From NCBI GenBank assembly GCA_934655755.1, contig CAKUHA010000019.1, positions 1 to 19,956 on the forward strand: a stretch of DNA of 19,956 bases, written 5' to 3'. Positions 1 to 5,942 of this stretch are shown piece by piece. The stretch is from an uncultured Collinsella sp. (GTDB lineage: Bacteria; Actinomycetota; Coriobacteriia; Coriobacteriales; Coriobacteriaceae). A program made the translations under genes and the position numbers. Positions within the stretch are counted from its first letter, which is position 1; each line of letters starts with the position of its first letter. The notes beneath the pieces are model-generated. The model made no database searches. It was not told the DNA's origin and was given only the letters and a program-made list of their open reading frames with translations.

Positions 1-152
1 GCGCGGCAAGGAGATATATTGCCAGACCGGAGGGGCGTCCGGGGCGGGAATCTGGGCGCACACATTTCCTACACATTCTAGGATCCGTTTAACGCTTGCC
101 AGCCGTTATCTACCGCTCACCGAGCTTCTCTTTATAGAGTACGGTCGTGTGG
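1..152. other. Left-edge intergenic stretch
   Basis: No open frame here looks like a gene. The stretch lies just downstream of the minus-strand phosphohexomutase gene. Visible structure: a short inverted repeat GGCAA/TTGCC (5-9 and 19-23), a CCGGA/TCCGG hairpin (27-31 and 38-42), and a minus-strand promoter-like pair listed separately. I found no convincing T-run terminator for the phosphohexomutase gene. It is most likely the 5' region of a gene that begins beyond the left edge on the minus strand. Confidence 0.4.
75..102 (-). promoter_or_regulatory. Candidate sigma-70 promoter for a gene beyond the left edge
   Basis: Read on the minus strand, TAGAAT (75-80) is a good -10 box. CTGGCA (97-102) lies 16 bp upstream and matches 4 of 6 positions of the -35 consensus. 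It points left, out of the window. The call rests on consensus matching only. Confidence 0.25.
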
Positions 153-1553
153 CTAGAGCTGGTAGGCTCCCCTGGCCAAAGCGCAACCGGCATCGAGCAA
201 CTCATCGCGCTCCTCCACCGAGAAGCCTTCGGCGTACACGCGCACCACCGGCTCGGTCCCGCTGGGACGAATCAGCAGCCAGGTGTCATCCTCGAATGCC
301 AGACGTAAGCCATCCATATGGCTTACGGTTAGCGGCACCTTGCCGCAGATCGACTTGGGATTCATGCCCGGAAGCAACGTTCGCAACGATTCGGCATCCT
401 CGGCCTCAAGGCGCAAATCACGTCGGCCGTAGCTCGTCTTACCAAAACTAGCCTCGAGCTGATCGACCAATACGCCTAGCGGCTCACCCGTCTTTGCCAT
501 GAGCTCACACAAGATCAGACATGCGAGGATTCCGTCGCGCTCGGGCATATGTGCGGCAATACCGATACCGCCGGCTTCCTCGCCGCCCAAGAGGACACCG
601 CCCTTCTTCATCTCCGCCGCTATATATTTGAAGCCGACGGGTTTGACGGTCACGCGGCAGCCAAGAGCCTCGGCAATGCGTCGCACGAGCGTCGAGCACG
701 AGAGATTTACGACGACGCGCCCCTCTAAATTGCGAAACTGGACCAAATCGCCCAATACGAGCGCCATAATCTGATGCGGATGGATATATCTACCGCGTTC
801 GTCGACCGCACCGATACGGTCGGCGTCGCCATCGGTCACGAGGCCAGCGCACGCCCCGTCCTCGATAACCGTACGCTCGCAAGCGTCTACCCACGGCTCG
901 ACCGGATCGGGGCAGATATCCTCTTGACCGGCCGTCTGCCCAGCATGAATCTCGTGCACCTCGACGCCGAGCTCGCGCAGCAGGTCGGCAAGATAGCCTT
1001 GGGCCGCGCCTCCCATGGGGTCGACCACCACGCGCAGATGGGCCGCGCGAATGGCGCACGAATCGACAAACGATGCCACCGCCTGAATGTAGTCGGGAAT
1101 GATATCGGCCGTGCGGTATTGCCCCTCGAGCCCCATCGGCTCGGGGGCCATGGACTCCTCGAGCTCCTCGATGACATCTTGGTTGGCCGTCGAGCCGTCT
1201 CCCATACGAAGCTTAAGGCACAGATAGCCCTGCGGATGATGGGAGCCCGTCACCATGAGCGCGCCGCAGGCCTCGCCGTCATATGCCGCCGCCCACGATA
1301 GAGCAGGCGTGGGAACGGGCCGGGACACGAGCGCGGCGTCAAGCCCATGCGCTGCGAGCACGCCCGCCGCAAGTTCGGCAAACTCGCGTGCTTGCGGCCT
1401 GGTATCAAAGCCCACGTATACCGTCTGAGCGGGGTTGGTCTTTTGCCATAGCTCACCAACGGCGTCGGCGACGCGGGCAACGTTGTCGATATTAAAGTCA
1501 TCGTCGACGCGAGCACGCCAACCGTCAGTTCCAAAATGAATTATCGCGCACAC
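153..1553 (-). CDS. Phosphoglucomutase/phosphomannomutase-family protein (alpha-D-phosphohexomutase)
   Basis: A cytoplasmic phosphohexomutase that interconverts hexose 1- and 6-phosphates, probably feeding nucleotide-sugar or glycogen metabolism; the exact sugar cannot be read from sequence. With the chosen start it is 466 aa, normal for the family. All four family signatures appear in order: phosphoserine loop TGSHHP (102-107, catalytic Ser104), metal loop DGDADR (241-246), sugar loop GGEEAGG (323-329) and phosphate-binding loop RPSGTEP (429-435). The serine loop is unusual, since most members read TASHNP. Start: a GTG at 1568 gives a longer frame but has no Shine-Dalgarno. The GTG at 1553 has GAGGTG about 9 nt upstream and places FGTDGWR close to the N-terminus, so it is preferred. 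It appears to be transcribed alone, because the upstream methyltransferase gene ends in a terminator. It is not obviously GlmM, which usually carries a canonical TASHNP loop. Confidence 0.88.
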   Translation of the reverse strand: MCAIIHFGTDGWRARVDDDFNIDNVARVADAVGELWQKTNPAQTVYVGFDTRPQAREFAELAAGVLAAHGLDAALVSRPVPTPALSWAAAYDGEACGALMVTGSHHPQGYLCLKLRMGDGSTANQDVIEELEESMAPEPMGLEGQYRTADIIPDYIQAVASFVDSCAIRAAHLRVVVDPMGGAAQGYLADLLRELGVEVHEIHAGQTAGQEDICPDPVEPWVDACERTVIEDGACAGLVTDGDADRIGAVDERGRYIHPHQIMALVLGDLVQFRNLEGRVVVNLSCSTLVRRIAEALGCRVTVKPVGFKYIAAEMKKGGVLLGGEEAGGIGIAAHMPERDGILACLILCELMAKTGEPLGVLVDQLEASFGKTSYGRRDLRLEAEDAESLRTLLPGMNPKSICGKVPLTVSHMDGLRLAFEDDTWLLIRPSGTEPVVRVYAEGFSVEERDELLDAGCALARGAYQL

Positions 1554-1592
1554 GCGCAGACACCTCACAGTGTTTGAATCATGGTACGCATG

Positions 1593-1602
1593 GGGTATAC
1601 CC
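1593..1602. repeat. Perfect 10-bp palindrome upstream of the phosphohexomutase gene
   Basis: GGGTATACCC is self-complementary and lies about 40 bp upstream of the chosen GTG start at 1553. Its core TATACC could double as a minus-strand -10 box, with TTGCTG 15 bp upstream (a short spacer). It may be a promoter element or operator; evidence is weak. Confidence 0.25.
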
Positions 1603-1674
1603 GTAACGCACGCCCAGCAACCTTCCGACGCATGCGTTCACCGTTTGGGCAAATGCCATCGAGAACACTCGGGC

Positions 1675-1698
1675 AAAAAACCGCCCCATGCGGGGCGG
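1675..1698 (-). terminator. Rho-independent terminator of the homocysteine methyltransferase unit
   Basis: On the minus strand a 7-bp GC stem (arms 1692-1698 and 1681-1687) with a 4-nt loop is followed at once by six T residues (1675-1680). It lies about 25 bp past the stop of the methyltransferase gene and separates that gene from the phosphohexomutase gene. Confidence 0.87.
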
Positions 1699-1721
1699 CG
1701 ATTCGAATTCTTGGTATCTAT

Positions 1722-2615
1722 TTATATATCGAGCGCATCGGCCATAGCAGCCGTTGTGACCGCCGTGGTGCCGCAGCAGCTGCCCACCATCGCGGCACCG
1801 GCCCGCCTCCATTCGACGCATGCCCGAGCGAAGGCTTCGGGGGTCTCGTGCCATACGGGGCCATCCTGAGTTTGGACAGGATCCCCCACGTTGGGACGCA
1901 CCGTGACGGGCGTAGTCGACGATGCAACCATCCTGAGAACCGCGGCGTTCGCGGCCGCAAGCGAACAGCAGTTAATGCCCACCGAGCTTGCGCCGTGTTT
2001 TTCGGCGTACAAAACGGCAGCCTCGATGTTAAGGCCATCGCCCAACAGGTCGCCTTTATCGTCAATGACAAAACTCACCAGGATGGGCATGCCGTCAGCG
2101 GCATCCCGAGCACCGGCAAGCATGGGCTGCAAATTGCGGATAGACGTCACCGTCTCGATCAGCAGACCGTCAACGCCAGCATTGAGCAGGGCGTGCGCCT
2201 GCTCGCGCGCAATGCCTCGGATTTCACGATATTCGGCAGAGTCCTCAGCAAACCACTCAATATTGATGGGGCCCATCGAACCCAGCAGCAGCTGGGGGTG
2301 CGCCTGGCGGGCATCGTCGACGGCCCCGCGATTGACCTCCGCCACGGACGGCGTAATCTGATCGCGCTTGAGGGCATAGCTCGATGCCTGAAAGGTATTG
2401 GTGATGAGTACCTGCGCGCCGGCGGCGACATACAGGCGATGGATACGAGAAACCGTCTGCGGCTCTGCCAAATTCCAAAACGCCGGTGGAATATCGGCAG
2501 CATCGTACTCGCTCATCAGCACGCTACCCATGGGACCCTGCGCCAACAGGGTCTCGCTCGATAAGCGACGCGTAAGCTCCTCGGCGCCAAAGCGGTTGTA
2601 GTAACTCGTATCCAT
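1722..2615 (-). CDS. Homocysteine S-methyltransferase family protein (zinc-type, stand-alone domain)
   Basis: A cytoplasmic methyltransferase of the Pfam S-methyl_trans family (MetH N-terminal domain, MmuM, BHMT), which moves a methyl group onto the thiol of homocysteine to give methionine. It is 297 aa. The N-terminal barrel begins LLAQGPMGS (23-31), the usual spot for DGAMGT-like motifs. ITNTFQAS (71-78) matches the conserved TNTF motif. The three zinc cysteines are visible: GINCC (Cys216, or its neighbour 217) and GSCCGT (Cys280, Cys281). There is no folate- or cobalamin-binding domain, so the methyl donor is unknown: S-methylmethionine, betaine, or a separate corrinoid partner are all possible. 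It lies 10 bp downstream of the metalloregulator gene and very likely shares its transcript. A strong terminator follows. Family assignment is firm, substrate is not. Confidence 0.87.
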   Translation of the reverse strand: MDTSYYNRFGAEELTRRLSSETLLAQGPMGSVLMSEYDAADIPPAFWNLAEPQTVSRIHRLYVAAGAQVLITNTFQASSYALKRDQITPSVAEVNRGAVDDARQAHPQLLLGSMGPINIEWFAEDSAEYREIRGIAREQAHALLNAGVDGLLIETVTSIRNLQPMLAGARDAADGMPILVSFVIDDKGDLLGDGLNIEAAVLYAEKHGASSVGINCCSLAAANAAVLRMVASSTTPVTVRPNVGDPVQTQDGPVWHETPEAFARACVEWRRAGAAMVGSCCGTTAVTTAAMADALDI

Positions 2616-2625
2616 ATATAACCCG

Positions 2626-3048
2626 CTATTCCTCGACGCTAATTCCCTGCTTTTCGAGATAGGCGAGCCAGCGGTTCATCGTGTCCTCGGAAAGCGCGTG
2701 CTCCATCATGCAGGCCTCGGAATCGGCGCGCTCGAAATCGACGCCAAGCTCCTGGACCAAGAATGTGCGGATGAGGCGATGGCGGTACCAGATAGCCGTG
2801 CCAACCTCGCGGCCGCGCTCGGTCAGGATGACTTTGCCGTAGTGCGATTGCTCGACAAGTTCGGACGTCTTAAGTGCCGAAACTGCCTTGTTGACCGATG
2901 CCTTGGAGACGCCGAGGCGCTGCGCGATGTCGACCGATCGCACGCCGTTGGTCTCTCCCTCTTCGCTTTCGATGCGAACCATGCACTCCAAGTAGTCTTC
3001 GTTCGCCACCGTCAGATGCAGCTCGCGCGAGCTATTTGTCGTTTCCAT
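2626..3048 (-). CDS. DtxR/MntR-family metal-dependent transcriptional regulator
   Basis: A 140-aa regulator with an N-terminal winged helix (about 13-75; recognition region GVSKASVNKAVSAL) and a C-terminal dimerisation/metal domain (about 80-135). Metal ligands can be read by alignment from memory. NEDYLE gives Asp18 and Glu21, as in MntR. RHRL gives His90. EACMMEH gives Cys113, Glu116 and His117, where the Cys is the DtxR/IdeR type rather than the MntR Glu. No SH3-like third domain is present, which is the short MntR-like layout. Start: an ATG at 3069 would leave only a few bases of leader after the candidate -10 box and has no Shine-Dalgarno. The ATG at 3048 has AGAAGGG about 10 nt upstream and is preferred. 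The gene is first in a unit with the methyltransferase and divergent from pepT. Whether it senses Mn, Fe or Zn is open. Confidence 0.88.
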   Translation of the reverse strand: METTNSSRELHLTVANEDYLECMVRIESEEGETNGVRSVDIAQRLGVSKASVNKAVSALKTSELVEQSHYGKVILTERGREVGTAIWYRHRLIRTFLVQELGVDFERADSEACMMEHALSEDTMNRWLAYLEKQGISVEE

Positions 3049-3079
3049 GACCTTCCGTCCCTTCTTCATTCAATGGCTG

Positions 3080-3085
3080 ATTCTA
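3080..3085 (-). promoter_or_regulatory. Candidate -10 box for the metalloregulator gene
   Basis: TAGAAT on the minus strand, about 32 bp upstream of the chosen start at 3048. The -35 position is poor (CATACT at 17-bp spacing) and overlaps the palindrome at 3104-3119. This fits a promoter whose access is controlled there. Confidence 0.35.
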
Positions 3086-3103
3086 CCCCATCCAAGCGTC
3101 GCA

Positions 3104-3119
3104 GTATGCCGTGGCATAC
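3104..3119. promoter_or_regulatory. Palindrome in the regulator/pepT divergent region, candidate operator
   Basis: GTATGCC-GT-GGCATAC is a perfect 7-bp inverted repeat with a 2-bp centre. It lies midway between the divergent starts of the metalloregulator gene and pepT, over the -35 region of the candidate regulator promoter. DtxR-family proteins bind palindromes of about this size and often control their own genes. The sequence is not the classic DtxR or MntR box, so the link to this regulator is inference from position. Confidence 0.4.
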
Positions 3120-3168
3120 CGTGCTAGAGTTCTTGTTGCACACGACGACCAAGATTGGAGCGGTCTAT

Positions 3169-4416
3169 ATGGAAAACAACACCACGAGCCCCGACGTCCT
3201 CGAGCGCTTTTTGCGCTATGTCCAGATCAATACGCAATCCGAGGATGCAAACTGCGACCAGGTACCCTCGAGTACCGTTCAGTTTGACCTTGCCAACGTG
3301 CTAGCCGAGGAGCTGCGCGAGCTTGGTGCAGAAGATGCCCATGTGACCGAGCATGCCTATGTCTGCGCGCATATCCCCGCGAGCGCTGGCTCCGAGGACA
3401 AGCCCGCCCTGGGCCTGATCGCGCACCTCGACACCACCGAGGTTGCACCGGGTGCCGGCGTGAAGCCGCACATCGTGCACTACGAGGGTGGTGACCTGGT
3501 CTGCGGTACGGTGGACGGCAAGCCCGTGGCCATGAGCACCGCCAAGCTCCCCGCCCTGAATGACCTTGTGGGCGAGGACTTGGTCTGCAGCGACGGAACA
3601 ACGCTGTTGGGCGCTGACGACAAGGCCGGTGTCGCCGAGATTATGGCACTCGTCGCCCGCATCGCTCAGGACCCCTCGCTGCCCCACCCCGCGCTCGGAA
3701 TTTGTTTTTGCCCTGACGAGGAGATCGGTCACGGCGCCGAGCTGCTGGACATCGACGCCTTTGGCTGCAAGTACGCCTACACGGTCGACGGCGGCCCCGT
3801 CGGCGAGCTGGAGTGGGAGTGCTTCAACGCCGCCGAGGCAACCGTTCGCTTTGAGGGCCAGTCCATTCACCCCGGCGACGCCAAGGGCCGCATGGTCAAC
3901 GCGGGCAATCTGTTCTGCGACTTTAACGCCCTGCTCCCCTATGTGCAGCGTCCGGAGTACACCGAGGGTTACGAGGGCTTCTATCATCTTGAGGGCGTGT
4001 CTGCGACCGTCGACCACGCCACGGCGCGCTATATCGTTCGCGACCACGACGCGGCAAAGTTCCAGCAGAAGCTCGAGCTGATTGATTCCGCCGCTGCCCT
4101 GCTCAACCAGCGCCTGGGCGAGGAGCGTGTGACGGTTGAGATCAAGCAGCAGTACCGCAACATGGCCGAGATCGTGCGCGACTACCCCGAGCTCATTGAT
4201 GTCGCCAAGGAAGCCTACCTTGCTTGCGGCGTTGAGCCCCAGGTGCTTCCGATTCGCGGTGGCACCGACGGCGCACAGCTGTCGTTCCGCGGCCTGCCCT
4301 GCCCCAACCTTTCCACGGGCGGCTACTGCTACCACGGCGTCAACGAGTTTGTCCCGGTCAGCTCACTCGTCAAGATGACCGACGTCCTCCAGGAGCTCGT
4401 CGCTCGCTTCGCATAA
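3169..4416 (+). CDS. pepT: Peptidase T-like M20 aminopeptidase (PepT)
   Basis: A cytoplasmic di-zinc aminopeptidase of the M20B family; PepT itself releases N-terminal residues from tripeptides. It is 415 aa, the usual length. Catalytic landmarks are in order: AHLDT (His86, Asp88), GADDKAG (149-154), PDEEIG (182-187, catalytic Glu and metal Glu), VDGGPVGE (206-213) and YHGVNE (388-393, metal His389). IHPGDAKGRMVNA (233-245) in the lid/dimerisation domain is a PepT-type signature. The frame is open well upstream of 3169, but that part is antisense to the regulator gene. The ATG at 3169 has GGAG 8 nt upstream and gives the family N-terminus. It is the only plus-strand gene in the window and is followed by a terminator. 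It probably helps use peptides as nitrogen and energy sources. Confidence 0.93.
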   Translation: MENNTTSPDVLERFLRYVQINTQSEDANCDQVPSSTVQFDLANVLAEELRELGAEDAHVTEHAYVCAHIPASAGSEDKPALGLIAHLDTTEVAPGAGVKPHIVHYEGGDLVCGTVDGKPVAMSTAKLPALNDLVGEDLVCSDGTTLLGADDKAGVAEIMALVARIAQDPSLPHPALGICFCPDEEIGHGAELLDIDAFGCKYAYTVDGGPVGELEWECFNAAEATVRFEGQSIHPGDAKGRMVNAGNLFCDFNALLPYVQRPEYTEGYEGFYHLEGVSATVDHATARYIVRDHDAAKFQQKLELIDSAAALLNQRLGEERVTVEIKQQYRNMAEIVRDYPELIDVAKEAYLACGVEPQVLPIRGGTDGAQLSFRGLPCPNLSTGGYCYHGVNEFVPVSSLVKMTDVLQELVARFA

Positions 4417-4440
4417 GACGCTCGAACAATCTAGGCAAGC

Positions 4441-4480
4441 AAAATCGCTCCGTCCTCAACCTGAGAACGGGGCGATTTTT
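4441..4480 (+). terminator. Rho-independent terminator of pepT, possibly bidirectional
   Basis: Arms AATCGCTCCGT and ACGGGGCGATT (one G-T pair) enclose a further weak CTCA/TGAG stem and end in a run of five T. The left arm is preceded by four A, so it could also stop minus-strand transcripts. It begins about 25 bp after the pepT stop. Confidence 0.85.
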
Positions 4481-4484
4481 GGTG

Positions 4485-4535
4485 CAAGGAGTGTCCCCAA
4501 GTGCCGGCACAAAAGGAACGTCCCTAAGTGCCAAC
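4485..4535. repeat. REP-like element with two imperfect direct repeats
   Basis: GTCCCCAAGTGCC (4493-4505) and GTCCCTAAGTGCC (4520-4532) are near-identical copies spaced 27 bp apart. The first runs into the perfect palindrome GTGCCGGCAC (4501-4510). The short, palindromic, extragenic, gene-end position is typical of REP elements mobilised by Y1-type RAYT transposases. A related motif (AACGTCC) occurs at 19883-19889. I recall similar tracts in other Coriobacteria but cannot check that here. Confidence 0.55.
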
Positions 4536-4603
4536 CAAGATAACGCCGATGTTTTGCAATGCCAGCGAGCGGGTCGCATTTGAGGCAAGGTGACGTGAAA
4601 CGA

Positions 4604-4632
4604 AAGGGCGCTGACCTTCTGGTCGCGCCCTT
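4604..4632 (-). terminator. Candidate terminator of the murA-LCP unit
   Basis: Arms AAGGGCGC (4604-4611) and GCGCCCTT (4625-4632) are perfect, with an inner GACC/GGTC stem and a TTCT loop. On the minus strand it is followed by TCGTTTCA, only moderately T-rich. It lies about 75 bp past the LCP stop. Confidence 0.45.
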
Positions 4633-4682
4633 GAAGTTGAACGTCAGATTGTCCAAATGCGGCCCGCGCAGCGTCGGCCGGT

Positions 4683-4704
4683 CCGCCGTTCGGCAGAACG
4701 GCGG
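4683..4704 (-). terminator. Strong hairpin directly after the LCP stop, no T-run
   Basis: CCGCCGTTC and GAACGGCGG form a perfect 9-bp stem around a 4-nt loop, starting 2 bp after the LCP stop codon. There is no T-run on the minus strand. It may be an RNA-stabilising 3' end or part of a tandem terminator with the hairpin at 4604-4632. Confidence 0.4.
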
Positions 4705-4706
4705 AA

Positions 4707-5930
4707 CTAGTAAGAGTAGCCGTTACCGTCTCCGGTGGGCTCCTCGTAGTAGCCCGAATCGCTCGAGTCGCCCGAGTCGTCGGAATCGTCCGAGCCGCTC
4801 GACGAAGTGGCGGTGCCGTTGGCGTAGTCGTCGGACGTGTTGTTGTTGAGGTCGCCGATCGTGGAGCTGGAGCCGTCGGACAGACCCATGGTATTGGGAC
4901 CCTTGGGGTCTTTGCCGGCGTCGACGCGCGCCATCATTTCCTTGAGCTCGTCCTCGTAGACAAAGACATAGCTCTGGCCGTCAATCATGGTTGTATCGTC
5001 TGCGTAAGAAGGCAGGTTTGCCGAATAGATGCCATCGACGTCCATGCCGCGCATGGCGTTGACCGTGGAGACGATGTCCTGAACGCTCATGTCGGTCACG
5101 AGCATATCGGACAGCGAATTGACCAGGTCGAAGATCTTGGTGGCATCGAAGTTGTTGAGAATCTGGTTGGCAAGGGCACCAAGCACCTGACGCTGATGAC
5201 GCATGCGCGTGTAGTCGCCATCGGCATAGGTGTAGCGGCAACGGGCATAGGTAAGGGCGGTCGCGCCATCCATGTGCTGCTGACCGGCGGTAATCTTGAT
5301 GTCCAAGTGCTCAGGGTCGTCGACATCGTCGGTTGCGTTAATGTCGATACCGCCGACCGAATCAATCAACGACTGCATACCATCGAAGCTGACCTCGGCA
5401 TAGTGCGAAATCTGGACGCCGCACAGCTCATTGACAGCCTGGACCATGGCCTCGGCGCCGCCGTAGGTATGGCATGCGTTGATCTTCATGGTTGAACCGT
5501 TGTAGACAACCTTGGTATCACGCGGGATGGAGATGAGCGTCGCCTGCTTTTGCGTAGGGTCGATACGCGCCAGGATAATCGAGTCGGCGCGGTACGTATC
5601 CTCGCCCGGACGGCCGTCGGTGCCAAGGAGCAGCACATAGAACGGGTCCTTGGCCTCGTCGGTATCGACCAGAATCTGGCGCAGGTTGTCGGTAATGACA
5701 TTGGAATCGCCGAGCTTGCCCATAATGGTGGCAAACCACAGGCCGGCGGCAGTCGTAGCACTCAGCAACACACCGAGCACGGCAATGAGCGCGACACGGC
5801 GAACCGTATGGCCGCGACGGCGCTGACGGGCGCGCTCGGAATAGCGGGCGACGTTATCGCGGCTATAAATCTTGGCCTGCGCGCCGGTCGAAGGTCTTCG
5901 GGATTCCGCGAGGGGCTTTTTCTTAAACAT
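4707..5930 (-). CDS. LCP (LytR-CpsA-Psr) family cell-wall glycopolymer ligase
   Basis: A membrane-anchored extracellular enzyme of the family that transfers lipid-linked glycopolymers (teichoic acid or capsule type) onto peptidoglycan. It is 407 aa. Residues 1-45 are cytoplasmic and strongly basic (RARQRRRG). One membrane helix spans about 46-70. The LCP domain covers about 97-255, with LLGTDGR (101-107), RADS (114-117), ISIPRD (133-138) and YTRMRHQRQVL (240-250) supplying the usual Arg/Asp pyrophosphate and metal ligands. The C-terminal 60 residues or so are low complexity, rich in Ser, Asp and Gly, acidic and probably disordered; no LytR_C domain is seen. Start: a TTG at 5936 is possible, but the ATG at 5930 with AGG 7 nt upstream is better. 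It lies 12 bp after murA, and both act on the cell envelope, so they are probably co-transcribed. Confidence 0.9.
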   Translation of the reverse strand: MFKKKPLAESRRPSTGAQAKIYSRDNVARYSERARQRRRGHTVRRVALIAVLGVLLSATTAAGLWFATIMGKLGDSNVITDNLRQILVDTDEAKDPFYVLLLGTDGRPGEDTYRADSIILARIDPTQKQATLISIPRDTKVVYNGSTMKINACHTYGGAEAMVQAVNELCGVQISHYAEVSFDGMQSLIDSVGGIDINATDDVDDPEHLDIKITAGQQHMDGATALTYARCRYTYADGDYTRMRHQRQVLGALANQILNNFDATKIFDLVNSLSDMLVTDMSVQDIVSTVNAMRGMDVDGIYSANLPSYADDTTMIDGQSYVFVYEDELKEMMARVDAGKDPKGPNTMGLSDGSSSTIGDLNNNTSDDYANGTATSSSGSDDSDDSGDSSDSGYYEEPTGDGNGYSY

Positions 5931-5942
5931 AGGCAACCTGCA

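Larger units (their letters stand above)
4417..4706. other. Convergent intergenic region between pepT and the LCP gene
   Basis: 290 bp between two converging genes. It holds the pepT terminator, a REP-like tandem repeat and two further hairpins, each listed separately. Short open frames crossing it are built from these repeats and do not look like genes. Confidence 0.7.

Noticed and set aside
3049..3168. Extended N-terminus of PepT reaching back to 2698
   Set aside because: The frame is open, but it runs antisense through the regulator gene. The start at 3169 has a proper Shine-Dalgarno and the family N-terminus.
4456..4656. Minus-strand 66-codon frame in the pepT/LCP gap
   Set aside because: It is made of the REP-like repeat and terminator hairpins read in reverse, with no ribosome-binding site.
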